From positions 1-62,877 of the forward strand of contig CAYLKS010000001.1 in assembly GCA_964384205.1 (NCBI GenBank): a stretch of DNA of 62,877 nt, in the 5' to 3' direction. The DNA comes from CAYLKS01 sp964384205 [NCBI: uncultured bacterium]. GTDB taxonomy: Bacteria; JAGOEH01. The position numbers and the translations under genes were made by a program. Each line of letters starts with the position of its first letter. The stretch's first letter is position 1. Under the pieces are notes generated by a model. That model was not told where the DNA came from. It saw only the letters and a list, made by a program, of their open reading frames with translations, and searched no databases. Positions 1 through 8,351 of this stretch are shown piece after piece.

Positions 1-47
1 CTTTTAGAGAAAATAATTTTTCTTTCATTAATGCTAAATGTTGTCAT
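1..47 (-). CDS. possible start of a gene running off the left edge
   Basis: An ATG at position 47 (minus strand) opens a frame of 15 codons that stays open to the window edge. The visible residues begin MTTFSINERK. The only Shine-Dalgarno-like sequence upstream is a weak purine stretch. If real, it would be transcribed divergently from the dap operon. It is too short to identify and may be chance. Confidence 0.15.
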   Translation of the reverse strand, partial: MTTFSINERKIIFSK

Positions 48-316
48 CTTTTAATTTCCATATAACTAATTGTAAGATATATGGGACTTTTATAAGTCAT
101 AAAAATAAAATTCTTCTATAAGAATTCTAATAAAATTTTATTATTTATTACTCGCTGTTGGTGATAATCTAACAAATAAACTATGTTATAAGATAATATA
201 AAATAAAATATTTTTTATTACTTAAAAACCAAATTGTAAGAGATATAAAAAATCTCTATATTCATAAAGAGTATAAAAAAGAAAAAATTTTTATATTAGT
301 CCTCTTAAGACTTAAC

Positions 317-457
317 TTATTGAGCTTCTTGGTAATTAACGCCACCATCTCTGGTATATAGCAATAAAAGAGATACTTTTTTACTGAAAAATTTTTTCTT
401 CAATTCCCCACTATATTCAATTTTGCGATCAGATATAAAATAAAAACAATAACAATT
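317..457 (-). pseudogene. possible gene remnant ending in ...YTRDGGVNYQEAQ
   Basis: A minus-strand frame is open for 46 codons between two stops and has no good start codon. Its last 35 or so residues read like real coding sequence: charged residues, then LLLLYTRDGGVNYQEAQ and a stop. The same frame upstream of the preceding stop is also open for about 20 codons. I do not recognise the family. It may be the decayed 3' end of a lost gene, or chance in AT-rich DNA. Confidence 0.15.
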
Positions 458-619
458 TTATTTTAATCCACTTCTACACTTATGAAGCATTCTTTTATTA
501 AGTCGAAACATTAACTTACTCTATATTAATAATTAATTCCTTCTTACTTGATATAATAATTTTTAATAATAAATTATTATTTACTAAATTAAATATTTAA
601 AAAAAATTACTTTTTTTAC

Positions 620-648
620 TTGACTTTTGTTTAAATTACATTTATGAT
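620..648 (+). promoter_or_regulatory. sigma70-type promoter of the dap/lysine operon
   Basis: TTGACT at 620-625 and TATGAT at 643-648 are separated by 17 bp. They lie 36 bp upstream of the dapF start, which has an AAGGAG ribosome site at 673-678. Confidence 0.75.
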
Positions 649-683
649 ATAAATTTTTATATTGTTATTAACAAGGAGAAATT

Positions 684-1394
684 ATGGAATATTACACTGC
701 TGCTGGAAACTCTTTTATTATCTTCAATAACTTAGATTTAAAAATAAAAGAAGAAGACAAATCAAGTCTTGTATTAGAGAATATAAAAGAAAGAGACGGT
801 GCTATTTTTGTAGAAAAAAAAGACAAACTTTTTTTTATGGATTATTTCAATAGAGATGGCAAACGAGCTGAATTTTGTGGAAACGGAGCAAGAGCCTTTA
901 TCAAATTTTTATTTGATAACAAACTTATTAAGAAAGAAAAAATTGAATTTAATTCTTATGCTGGAATTGTTCAGGGAGAAGTTATCTCAGAAAATACAAT
1001 TAAAATCAGGATGCCAAAATATAAATACAAAGGAGCATTCTTTGATAAATTTAATTATGATTTAATAATAGTTGGAGTCCCTCATTGTATTATAAAAGTC
1101 GATGATATAGAAAAAATCGATGTTAATAATGAAGGGAAAATGATGAGAAAATTAACGGGAGCAAATATAAATTTTTATGAAATTATAAATAAAAATACAT
1201 TAAAAATTAGAACATTTGAAAAAGGAGTTGAAAGAGAAACATTAGCATGTGGTAGTGGAGCAACCGCAACTGCAATAATATATAATAAAGATAAAAAATT
1301 ACATGAAATAAATATTATAGCGCGTGGCGGAAATCTTAAAATAATTTTTAGTAATAATAATATTTACCTTCAAGGAGGTGCTATAAATGTTTGA
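684..1394 (+). CDS. dapF: diaminopimelate epimerase
   Basis: This enzyme interconverts LL- and meso-diaminopimelate, the last step before peptidoglycan use or lysine synthesis, in the cytoplasm. Both catalytic cysteines sit in their family motifs: C65 in FCGNGAR and C189 in ETLACGSGA. The conserved GVPH lies at about 131-134. At 236 aa it is shorter than the usual 270-280 aa, with no motif missing. The ATG follows AAGGAG by 5 nt. It is the first gene of a seven-gene operon. Its last codons carry the AAGGAGG ribosome site of dapA, and the two genes overlap by 8 bp, so translation is probably coupled. Confidence 0.95.
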   Translation: MEYYTAAGNSFIIFNNLDLKIKEEDKSSLVLENIKERDGAIFVEKKDKLFFMDYFNRDGKRAEFCGNGARAFIKFLFDNKLIKKEKIEFNSYAGIVQGEVISENTIKIRMPKYKYKGAFFDKFNYDLIIVGVPHCIIKVDDIEKIDVNNEGKMMRKLTGANINFYEIINKNTLKIRTFEKGVERETLACGSGATATAIIYNKDKKLHEINIIARGGNLKIIFSNNNIYLQGGAINV

Positions 1395-2271
1395 TGGCAT
1401 GTGTACCGCTATAGTTACTCCTTTTAAAAATGGCTATATAGATTTTATAGCTTATGAAAATTTAATCAATCTACAATTAGAAAATAATGTTAAAGCATTA
1501 GTGGTACTTGGAACAACTGGAGAAGCTCCAAATATAAATTTATCAGAAAGGACAGAATTAATAAAATTTACTAAAAAAATAGTAAATAATAAAATTCCCA
1601 TAATTATTGGTGCGGGCACAAATTCTACACAAAAAACACTTGAATTAGTAAAAAATGCTGAAGAATGCGGTGCGGATGCAGTGCTATTAGTTACACCATA
1701 CTATAATAAACCCACGCAAGAAGGATTATTTCACCATTATAAATATATTGCTGAAAATACGAAGCTAAAAATTATTTTATATAATGTACCTGGAAGAACA
1801 GGCGTTAATATGCAACCAGAAACTGTATTGAAATTAGCACGTAATTTTAATAATATTATAGGATTAAAAGAAGCAAATAGTGATATAAATCATATAGATA
1901 AAACAATAAGTCTGCTCAAATCTGAAATCCCTAATTTTAAAATATATTCTGGAAATGATGACAGAACATTTTATTTCTTATGTGCCGGTGCCGATGGCGT
2001 TATCTCTGTTGCGTCAAATATAATACCACATTCAGTAGCCCAGCTCTGCGATTCTATTTTCAAAAATGATATAAAAAATGCCGCACAATTACATTTTAAA
2101 TTATTACCAATTTTCAAAGGATTATTTATAGAAACCAACCCAATACCTGTAAAAACAGCACTATATATCCTTGGGTATATAGAAAATGAATTCCGTTTGC
2201 CATTAGTAAAGGCATCAGATACAACATTTAATTTTATAAAAGATTTATTAAAAAAAGAGGGATTATTATGA
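1387..2271 (+). CDS. dapA: 4-hydroxy-tetrahydrodipicolinate synthase
   Basis: DapA condenses pyruvate with aspartate semialdehyde, the committed step of the diaminopimelate branch. The Schiff-base lysine is K161 in GLKEA. The catalytic-triad residues T43/T44 (LGTTGE) and Y132 (YNVPGRTG, with R137) are all present. The length of 294 aa is normal for the family. The AAGGAGG at 1372-1378 lies inside the end of dapF. The stop overlaps the dapB start by 4 bp (ATGA). In known systems the enzyme is often feedback-inhibited by lysine; nothing in the sequence decides that here. Confidence 0.96.
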   Translation: MFDGMCTAIVTPFKNGYIDFIAYENLINLQLENNVKALVVLGTTGEAPNINLSERTELIKFTKKIVNNKIPIIIGAGTNSTQKTLELVKNAEECGADAVLLVTPYYNKPTQEGLFHHYKYIAENTKLKIILYNVPGRTGVNMQPETVLKLARNFNNIIGLKEANSDINHIDKTISLLKSEIPNFKIYSGNDDRTFYFLCAGADGVISVASNIIPHSVAQLCDSIFKNDIKNAAQLHFKLLPIFKGLFIETNPIPVKTALYILGYIENEFRLPLVKASDTTFNFIKDLLKKEGLL

Positions 2272-2930
2272 AATTTGGAGTAATCGGAGCAAAAGGAAGA
2301 ATGGGAAAAGACATCATAGAACTGTTTACCTCAAAAGGTCATATTTTAGTATTTGAATATGATTTAAATTATCATAGAGAAAAAGATATACCTGAGGTGA
2401 TAATAGATTTTTCATTGCCTGATGCGCTTGAGCAAACTATTTCTTTTTGTGAAAAATATAAATCCGGTCTTGTAATTGGCACAACTGGCTTTAATCAAAA
2501 TGATTTTGAAAAATTAAAAAAATTAGGCGAAAAAATAACAGTTATTCAGTCTTACAATTTTTCCACAGGCATACAAATATTATTAACATTAATTCAAAAA
2601 ATGAACACTTTAATAGATGATGCATGGGATATAGAATTGGTAGAAACTCATCATAGATATAAAAAAGATGCTCCATCAGGCACTGCAATAATGCTTAAAA
2701 ACAATATTGATAAAGATATTCCAATACATTCAATAAGAATTGGTGGAGTGCCGGGTATACATTCCATCTTATATGGAAATGATGGCGAAGTAATTGAATT
2801 AAAACATACCGCAATTTCAAGAAGGGCATTTTCCATAGGTGCCTTAAAATCTGCTGAGTTTATTATAAAAAATGGTAAAAATAATGGTTTCTTTACATTT
2901 AGTGATATAATTTCAAAAGGGGTATTATGA
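2268..2930 (+). CDS. dapB: 4-hydroxy-tetrahydrodipicolinate reductase
   Basis: DapB reduces the DapA product to tetrahydrodipicolinate with NAD(P)H. An N-terminal Rossmann motif (GAKGRMG, residues about 7-13) binds the nucleotide. GTTGF lies near 75-79. The substrate-binding signature [15 protein letters not shown] begins near residue 125. At 220 aa it is about 50 residues shorter than the E. coli enzyme and resembles the short form. It overlaps both neighbours by 4 bp. Confidence 0.95.
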   Translation: MKFGVIGAKGRMGKDIIELFTSKGHILVFEYDLNYHREKDIPEVIIDFSLPDALEQTISFCEKYKSGLVIGTTGFNQNDFEKLKKLGEKITVIQSYNFSTGIQILLTLIQKMNTLIDDAWDIELVETHHRYKKDAPSGTAIMLKNNIDKDIPIHSIRIGGVPGIHSILYGNDGEVIELKHTAISRRAFSIGALKSAEFIIKNGKNNGFFTFSDIISKGVL

Positions 2931-3631
2931 TGGATACAAATAAAATTATAGAGTTAATCTCTACTTCAAAAAAGAAAACACCTGTACGTGCTTATATAAA
3001 GGGAAATTTAAAAAATATAGATTTTGCAAATGTTAATTTCTTTGGTAATGAAGAATTTGGAATTATTTTTGGTGATTATAAAATAGTTGAAAATATATTG
3101 AAAAATGAAAATATAAAAAAATCTGAAATAGAAATAATAGCTCATAATTCTGCTCTTCCATTAGCTAATTTGACAAAATATAATGCAAGAATAGAGCCGG
3201 GTGCTATAATCAGAGATATGGTAGAAATTGGAGATAATGCTGTTATTATGATGGGGGCTGTAATTAATATTGGTGCGGTTATTGGGGAGAATACGATGAT
3301 TGATATGAATTCTGTAATTGGTGGAAGGGCAATAATTGGGAAAAATTGCCATATAGGGGCAGGAGCTGTTATTGCAGGTGTGATAGAACCACCAAGTGCA
3401 CAACCAGTAATAATTGAAGATAATGTAGTTGTAGGAGCTAATGCTGTTGTATTAGAAGGAGTAAGAATTTGTAAAAATTCTGTTATAGCAGCAGGTGCAA
3501 TTGTTACAAAGGACGTTCCAGAATCTGTGGTAGTTGCTGGTGCTCCGGCAAAAATAATAAAAAATATTGATGAAAAAACAAAAGAAAAAACAAAACTGGT
3601 TAATGATTTGAGAAATCTAAATGGAGATTAA
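2927..3631 (+). CDS. dapH: tetrahydrodipicolinate N-acetyltransferase
   Basis: DapH acetylates tetrahydrodipicolinate from acetyl-CoA and so opens the acetylase variant of the diaminopimelate pathway. It has a short N-terminal domain (about residues 1-85). A left-handed beta-helix of hexapeptide repeats follows (about 90-200; for example [18 protein letters not shown]). The [11 protein letters not shown] loop in the middle is characteristic of DapH rather than the succinyltransferase DapD. The length of 234 aa is typical. The acetyltransferase, aminotransferase and M20 deacetylase in one operon support one another. Confidence 0.93.
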   Translation: MMDTNKIIELISTSKKKTPVRAYIKGNLKNIDFANVNFFGNEEFGIIFGDYKIVENILKNENIKKSEIEIIAHNSALPLANLTKYNARIEPGAIIRDMVEIGDNAVIMMGAVINIGAVIGENTMIDMNSVIGGRAIIGKNCHIGAGAVIAGVIEPPSAQPVIIEDNVVVGANAVVLEGVRICKNSVIAAGAIVTKDVPESVVVAGAPAKIIKNIDEKTKEKTKLVNDLRNLNGD

Positions 3632-3637
3632 ATTAAT

Positions 3638-4843
3638 ATGAATATTATTGTTCAAAAATACGGTGGAAGTTCTGTCGCAGATGCAAATAAAATAAAAAAT
3701 GTTGCAAATAGAATAAAAAAAAGAGTCCTGCAAAATTATAAATTGGTTGTTATAGTGTCTGCTCCTGGTAAAACAACCGACCAGCTAATAAAATTCGCAA
3801 AAGAAGTAAGTTCAAATCCTGAACCGAGAGAAATGGATATGCTGCTTGCCACTGGAGAGCAAATGAGTGTTGCATTGCTTTCAATGGCTTTAAAAGAAAT
3901 TAATATAAAAGCAAAATCCTTTAATGCTTTTCAACTAAACATTCAAACAACAGAGCATCATACTAAAGCTCGAATAAAAGATATTGATGAAAAAATAATT
4001 CTAAAAAATTTACAGGAATATGATGTTATAGTTGTTGCAGGTTTCCAGGGAATAAATCAGCATAGTGATATAACAACTCTGGGTAGAGGTGGTTCTGATA
4101 CTACAGCTGTTGCTATTGCTGCAAAATTAAAAGCCCCTTGTGAAATATATAGTGATGTCGATGGTATATATACATGTGATCCAAGAATTCATCCCAATGC
4201 AAAAAAGCATTCTTATATAACATATGATGATGTATTAGAACTTGCATCTTTGGGAGCTAAAGTATTGCATTCCAGAGCAGTTGAACTTGCTAAAAAATAT
4301 AATATAACATTATTATGCGCTTCTTCTTTTAACGAAAGTGAGGGAACTATGGTAGTAAATAATTTACCAGAATGGCTGGAAGAACCCGTTGTTACAGGAG
4401 CAACTATCACAAAAAATGAACTAAAAGTAACTTTACTAAATCTTCCTAAAGACCAAAGCATCATATCCAAAATATTTGATGAAGTTTCAGAAAAAAATTT
4501 AAATGTAGATATGATATCAATTGTATCATCCAATGATAAGATGTTTCTATCCTTTTCCATTTTAGAAGAACAAAGAGAAGATTTTGAAAAAGTTGTACAA
4601 AAAGCTTTAGATGATTTAAAAGAATGGAATCTATCATATAATGGCAATTTTTCAAAACTATCCATAGTTGGAATTGGTATGAGAACAGCTCCCGGAGTAG
4701 CTTCAAGATTTTTCAAAGCATTATCAAAAATCAATATTATTCCAGAACTCGTAACTACTTCTGAAATAAAAATTTCTGCATTAGTACCAAGAGAAAAAGC
4801 AGAGCAAGCTTTAAAAGAAATAATCACGGAATTTGGACTATGA
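3638..4843 (+). CDS. lysC: aspartate kinase
   Basis: This kinase phosphorylates aspartate, the entry step to lysine, threonine and methionine. The N-terminal kinase domain begins with KYGGSS (residues 7-12), and GRGGSDTTAVA lies near 150. From about residue 255 two ACT domains follow, the usual site of allosteric control by amino acids. At 401 aa it is a monofunctional enzyme with no homoserine dehydrogenase fused. The start lies 6 bp after dapH, with a GGAGA site within the dapH stop region. The aspartate semialdehyde dehydrogenase needed next is not in the window. Confidence 0.93.
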   Translation: MNIIVQKYGGSSVADANKIKNVANRIKKRVLQNYKLVVIVSAPGKTTDQLIKFAKEVSSNPEPREMDMLLATGEQMSVALLSMALKEINIKAKSFNAFQLNIQTTEHHTKARIKDIDEKIILKNLQEYDVIVVAGFQGINQHSDITTLGRGGSDTTAVAIAAKLKAPCEIYSDVDGIYTCDPRIHPNAKKHSYITYDDVLELASLGAKVLHSRAVELAKKYNITLLCASSFNESEGTMVVNNLPEWLEEPVVTGATITKNELKVTLLNLPKDQSIISKIFDEVSEKNLNVDMISIVSSNDKMFLSFSILEEQREDFEKVVQKALDDLKEWNLSYNGNFSKLSIVGIGMRTAPGVASRFFKALSKINIIPELVTTSEIKISALVPREKAEQALKEIITEFGL

Positions 4844-5994
4844 CTTTTGTAATGAAAACCTATAATCCATTCCCTATAACAGTAAGCCATGCAAAAGGTA
4901 TATATATCTATGATAAAAGTGGAAACCGTTTTATTGATACATTTTCTGGTATCGGAGTGCTTAATTTTGGGCATTCAAATGATGAGATTATACAATCAGT
5001 TTGCGAAAAACTAAAAAGATATTCTCATCTTTCAAATTTCTTCAAAGATCCAGATATAGATTTTGTTTCTGAAACCCTCATAAAAAGATCAAATTCTAAT
5101 AATGGCAAAATCTTTTTTACAAATTCCGGTGCGGAGTCCATTGAAACTGCTATCAAAGCTATCCATAAATATAAAAAAGGAAAAATAATATCTTTTGTAG
5201 GAAATTTCCATGGAAGAACATATAAAGCATTATCAATCACGGGAATGAATAATATCAGAACTAAATTTGTAATGCCCGATGATGAGGCTATGTTCTTACC
5301 ACATAATAATTACTTAGCTTTAGAACATTATTTTAAATTAACTGGAGGGTATGATGTTGCTGCTGTTGTTATAGAACCAATATTAGGTAGTGGCGGAATA
5401 AAAAAACTAACTTCTAACTTTGTGAAAACATTAATTAAACTTAGAAAAAAATATAGATTCATATTATTAATAGATGAAATCCAGGCCGGTCTCGGAAGAA
5501 CAGGCAAATTCTATGCTCATCAGAATTGGGAACATCTTAATCCGGATATAATAACCATTGCAAAATCAATTGGAGGAGGTATCCCACTCGGTGCGACTAT
5601 TTTTTTTAACGAATTTTCAGAAATATTTTCATTAGGGGAACATGGCTCTACTTTCGCTCCAAATCCATTAGCACTGGCAGCTGCAAAAATTGTGTTAAAA
5701 AAATTAACTCCTGAATTGCTTCAATCCGTAAAAGAAAAAGGAAATTATTTATTAAATGAACTCAAAAAAATAAAATCTCCTATCATTAAAGAAGTACGTG
5801 GCTTAGGGTTAATGTTAGGCATCGAAATAGTAGAAGATAAAGCAAAGTTAATAAAAAAAATAGCATTCCAAAATAAGTTATTGCTAAATATAACCAATAA
5901 AAATGTTATACGATTACTACCACCTCTAAATATAAACTATCAAGAAATTGACGAGATTTTGGAAATTCTAAATAAAATCTTCAAAAAAATATGA
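4840..5994 (+). CDS. class III aminotransferase, probably acts on N-acetyl-diaminopimelate
   Basis: This PLP enzyme is of the acetylornithine/4-aminobutyrate aminotransferase (ArgD-like) class. Visible signatures are NSGAESIETAIK near 98-109, FHGRTYKAL, LLIDEIQAGLGRTG, and the PLP lysine K242 in TIAKSIGGG. It overlaps lysC and the deacetylase by 4 bp each, between dapH and an M20 deacetylase. Its likely role is therefore amination of N-acetyl-L-2-amino-6-oxopimelate. In Bacillus that step belongs to PatA, a class I/II enzyme, so a class III enzyme here would be a non-homologous replacement (inference). The alternative is acetylornithine aminotransferase. No other arginine gene is nearby. Confidence 0.8.
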   Translation: MTFVMKTYNPFPITVSHAKGIYIYDKSGNRFIDTFSGIGVLNFGHSNDEIIQSVCEKLKRYSHLSNFFKDPDIDFVSETLIKRSNSNNGKIFFTNSGAESIETAIKAIHKYKKGKIISFVGNFHGRTYKALSITGMNNIRTKFVMPDDEAMFLPHNNYLALEHYFKLTGGYDVAAVVIEPILGSGGIKKLTSNFVKTLIKLRKKYRFILLIDEIQAGLGRTGKFYAHQNWEHLNPDIITIAKSIGGGIPLGATIFFNEFSEIFSLGEHGSTFAPNPLALAAAKIVLKKLTPELLQSVKEKGNYLLNELKKIKSPIIKEVRGLGLMLGIEIVEDKAKLIKKIAFQNKLLLNITNKNVIRLLPPLNINYQEIDEILEILNKIFKKI

Positions 5995-7094
5995 TTGATG
6001 CAATAACTTTAAGGCACAAAATCCACCAAAACCCAGAATTAGCATTTAATGAATTTAAAACTCAAGAGTTACTAATAAAATCTATTACTGCATTGGGATA
6101 CACTAATATTTTAAAAATTGCCAAAACAGGTGTTTTAGTAGAAATAACCAATACCCCTAATACTCCCTATATTGTTTTTAGAGCTGATATTGATGCTCTT
6201 AATATAAAAGAAGAAACCAATTGTGAATTTAAATCAAAAAATAACTATATGCATGCATGTGGGCATGATGTACATACAGCAATTTTATATGATTTTCTAA
6301 TAAAAATAAAAAATATCAACTTTAATTCTAACTTATTAATAATATTCCAGCCAGCAGAAGAAGCTGAAAGCGGTGGGAAATTAGTTGCTAAATATTTAAA
6401 ACAAAATTATAACATTAAACATGCTTTCGCATTACATGTGACAGATGAATATCCTTTGGGATATGTTGCTACAAAACCGGGCATACTATTCAGTTCCTCA
6501 ATAGAATTTGACATAATAATAAAAGGAGAGGAAGGGCATATTGCTTTTTCTAAAAATAAAAAAAATGCAATTTATTATAGTTCACTATTTTTAACAAAAT
6601 TATTTAATCTTCTAAAAAATACTAATATATTAGCAGGAATAGGGAAAATATCTGGGGGCAGTGCTCGAAACATACTGCCGAAAGAAGTAAAAATAGAAGG
6701 CACTCTCCGTTCTCATAGTCTTGGCAACGCATTAAAAAATTTAGAAAACATAAAAAAATTAATAAATAGTTTTAGTCTTAAACATAAAATAGAAATAAAA
6801 TTACAACAAGGGGTTATATATCCTGAAGTTTTTGTTGACAATGAACTTTTTAAATTATTTAAACAAATTATCCCTGAAGATAAATTTATTCTCTGTGAAA
6901 CTAAATATACTGCTGAAGATTTCGGATATTATTCCAGGGAATTCCCATCATTGATGTTTTGGCTTGGCACAGCCCTCGATAATAATATCTATGGCTTACA
7001 TTCTAATAAATTTTTACCTCCAGATGGCATAATAAATAAGGGAAGTAATATTTTTATTAAAATATTAAAAAAAATATCTTTAAATATAATATAA
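5991..7094 (+). CDS. M20-family amidohydrolase, probable N-acetyldiaminopimelate deacetylase
   Basis: This zinc-dependent M20D amidohydrolase of 367 aa is related to N-acetyldiaminopimelate deacetylase and hippurate hydrolase. The N-terminal RHKIHQNPELAFNE, the metal-binding HACGHDVHTA (residues about 88-97), the PAEEAESGG segment and a late ESG/H region (GLHSNKF) are all family landmarks. Its position as last gene of the dapH operon suggests that it removes the acetyl group to give LL-diaminopimelate, which DapF then epimerises. The start overlaps the previous stop (ATGA). The downstream gap lacks an obvious terminator before the speD promoter. Confidence 0.85.
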   Translation: MIDAITLRHKIHQNPELAFNEFKTQELLIKSITALGYTNILKIAKTGVLVEITNTPNTPYIVFRADIDALNIKEETNCEFKSKNNYMHACGHDVHTAILYDFLIKIKNINFNSNLLIIFQPAEEAESGGKLVAKYLKQNYNIKHAFALHVTDEYPLGYVATKPGILFSSSIEFDIIIKGEEGHIAFSKNKKNAIYYSSLFLTKLFNLLKNTNILAGIGKISGGSARNILPKEVKIEGTLRSHSLGNALKNLENIKKLINSFSLKHKIEIKLQQGVIYPEVFVDNELFKLFKQIIPEDKFILCETKYTAEDFGYYSREFPSLMFWLGTALDNNIYGLHSNKFLPPDGIINKGSNIFIKILKKISLNII

Positions 7095-7098
7095 CCTA

Positions 7099-7127
7099 TT
7101 GACTTTTAAAATATTTATTTGTATATA
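7099..7127 (+). promoter_or_regulatory. sigma70-type promoter of speD leader
   Basis: TTGACT at 7099-7104 and TATATA at 7122-7127 are spaced by 17 bp. Transcription would begin near 7134, giving a leader of about 240 nt before speD, long enough to hold the structures described next. Confidence 0.65.
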
Positions 7128-7172
7128 TATGCACCATGAAAAAATTAGATGATTTATGCGACATAAAAAATC

Positions 7173-7278
7173 TTAACCTTTTCCTATACTATTTTAAAAA
7201 AATAAAAAAGGTTATATTTATAAAGCAGGAGGTATTTTTGGTAAAAGTGAAAGCTTTTACCAAAACATTTAGGTTAAG
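7173..7278 (+). promoter_or_regulatory. structured speD leader with mutually exclusive stems
   Basis: Three inverted repeats are visible. TAACCTTTT (7175-7183) pairs with AAAAGGTTA (7206-7214). CTTAACC (7173-7179) pairs with GGTTAAG (7272-7278). A perfect 12-bp stem, TTTTGGTAAAAG / CTTTTACCAAAA (7236-7247 and 7254-7265), has a 6-nt loop. The first two share the same 5' arm, so only one can form at a time. That is the layout of an attenuator or riboswitch-like control of S-adenosylmethionine decarboxylase. I do not recognise it as a known SAM riboswitch. Confidence 0.55.
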
Positions 7279-7285
7279 CTTCTAA
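7238..7285 (+). CDS. candidate 15-residue leader peptide upstream of speD
   Basis: A TTG start at 7238 follows a strong AGGAGG (7227-7232) by 5 nt and encodes MVKVKAFTKTFRLSF and a stop at 7285. The same frame is open back to an ATG at 7136 (49 codons), but that ATG has no ribosome site. The coding sequence spans the 12-bp hairpin and ends just past the GGTTAAG arm, so a translating or stalled ribosome would decide which leader stem forms. A polyamine- or SAM-sensing leader peptide is an inference; I know no named family match. Confidence 0.4.
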   Translation: MVKVKAFTKTFRLSF

Positions 7286-7373
7286 AAATCTTATATATAT
7301 TTGTTCACGTTTACATATTAGTTGTTATTTCTACCATTAAACTCTCTTATTTTTAAATTACAAGGAGGGTAAA

Positions 7374-7769
7374 ATGAGCGCACAAGCATTAGGCAGACAA
7401 ATTTTAGTAGAATTTTATGATTGTAATGAACATTTACTAAATGATAGAGAATATATAGAGAAAAAAATGTTAGAAGCAGCTAAAGCCTCAAATGCAACGA
7501 TTGTCACTCAAACTTTTCATACATTTTCTCCTTATGGAGTAAGTGGTGTTGTGGTTATTGCGGAATCTCATATAGCTATACATACATGGCCTGAATACAA
7601 TTATGCTGCTGTAGATATTTTTACCTGCGGTGAAACTATTGATCCATGGATAATTCATGATTATTTAAAAGAAGCATTTGATAGTAAAAATACTTCTTCT
7701 ATGGAGATGAAAAGAGGTATTTTTAATATTGCAGGTAAACTTCATCATAAACCTGTTGCAGCTATATAA
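7374..7769 (+). CDS. speD: S-adenosylmethionine decarboxylase proenzyme
   Basis: SpeD makes decarboxylated SAM, the aminopropyl donor for spermidine. The short prokaryotic proenzyme (131 aa) contains the self-cleavage site E64-S65 in AESHIAIHTWPE. Serine 65 becomes the pyruvoyl group. H70 and C85 (FTCG) are the expected catalytic partners. AAGGAGGG at 7362-7369 lies 4 nt before the ATG. It is a single-gene unit ending at a strong bidirectional terminator. No spermidine synthase is in the window. Confidence 0.95.
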   Translation: MSAQALGRQILVEFYDCNEHLLNDREYIEKKMLEAAKASNATIVTQTFHTFSPYGVSGVVVIAESHIAIHTWPEYNYAAVDIFTCGETIDPWIIHDYLKEAFDSKNTSSMEMKRGIFNIAGKLHHKPVAAI

Positions 7770-7791
7770 AAAATAGCTTAAAATAAAAGAT

Positions 7792-7827
7792 AAAAAAGGG
7801 ATAGAGCTTTATCTATCCCTTTTTTTA
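7792..7827. terminator. bidirectional terminator between speD and lptC
   Basis: GGGATAGA (7798-7805), the loop GCTTTA and TCTATCCC (7812-7819) form a stem flanked by A6 on one side and T8 on the other. It therefore works in both directions. The lptC stop codon lies in the loop region. Confidence 0.9.
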
Positions 7828-8351
7828 TTTGTTTTTGCATACACTTTTTTAAATTTATATTCAGTAAGATTTGCATTGGCTTCGAAACCAACACCTTTTA
7901 AAAATCCATCTTTTCTAACAATTGTAACTGTATCATTCGTATAAATTTTTTCTTTTTTATTATCCCATAGTAATTTATTGGTATATAAAAATAAGGAATC
8001 CCCATTATTTACAATCACATTGCCTGATGCTTCCATATTATTAGATGTCGGATATATAAAACCTTTTTCAGATGTCAAAGTTGATACAGTATCATTTTCA
8101 GAATTTAAAAAATATATCTTTAAACCACTATCTGCAAAAATCAAATTTTTCTCAAAATTTTTAATTACCTTTGCATAAATAATAGCTGTAACTCTATTAT
8201 CTTTAATCAATTGAATTCTTGAAGTTTTTATAATATTATCTGCTTTTGATGTATCAAGCTGTATATCAGATTTCAATTTATTTACAGAAACTTTATCTTC
8301 ACAGAAAAACAAAACTAAACTAAGGAATATAATGCCTAAAAATCTCTTCAT
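7809..8351 (-). CDS. lptC: LptC-like LPS transport protein
   Basis: The 180-aa protein has an N-terminal hydrophobic segment ending in FFC (C17). That would be an atypical lipobox, so the protein may be either a lipoprotein or a membrane-anchored protein. The rest matches the LptC/OstA-type pattern: repeated short beta segments, then SGNVIVNNGDSLFLYTNKLLWD, KIYTNDTVTIVR and GVGFEANANLTEYKF. LptC sits on the inner-membrane LptBFG exporter and passes LPS to LptA across the periplasm. It overlaps the upstream barrel/transglutaminase gene by 32 bp and is the last gene of the surface operon. No other lpt gene is in the window. Confidence 0.82.
   Translation of the reverse strand: MKRFLGIIFLSLVLFFCEDKVSVNKLKSDIQLDTSKADNIIKTSRIQLIKDNRVTAIIYAKVIKNFEKNLIFADSGLKIYFLNSENDTVSTLTSEKGFIYPTSNNMEASGNVIVNNGDSLFLYTNKLLWDNKKEKIYTNDTVTIVRKDGFLKGVGFEANANLTEYKFKKVYAKTNKKRDR

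Larger units (their letters stand above)
1..600. other. intergenic stretch with no confident gene
   Basis: This stretch is extremely AT-rich, with stop codons in all frames at short intervals. I recognise no tRNA, rRNA fragment, lysine riboswitch (L box) or terminator in it. Two weak minus-strand traces are listed separately: an open frame that runs off the left edge, and a stop-bounded remnant near 317-457. It could be a decayed gene or the 3' side of a minus-strand unit lying to the left. Confidence 0.6.

Noticed and set aside
1-683. Lysine riboswitch (L box) upstream of the dap operon
   Set aside because: No conserved L-box sequence or multi-stem layout is visible; the transcript from the 620-648 promoter would have a leader of only about 30 nt.
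4213-4974. 253-codon open frame on the minus strand inside lysC and the aminotransferase gene
   Set aside because: It is a shadow of two well-supported genes; its Ser/Phe-rich sequence shows no recognisable motif and it has no ribosome site.
7136-7285. 49-codon gene starting at ATG 7136
   Set aside because: The ATG lies immediately at the expected transcript start and has no ribosome site; the AGGAGG favours the internal TTG at 7238.
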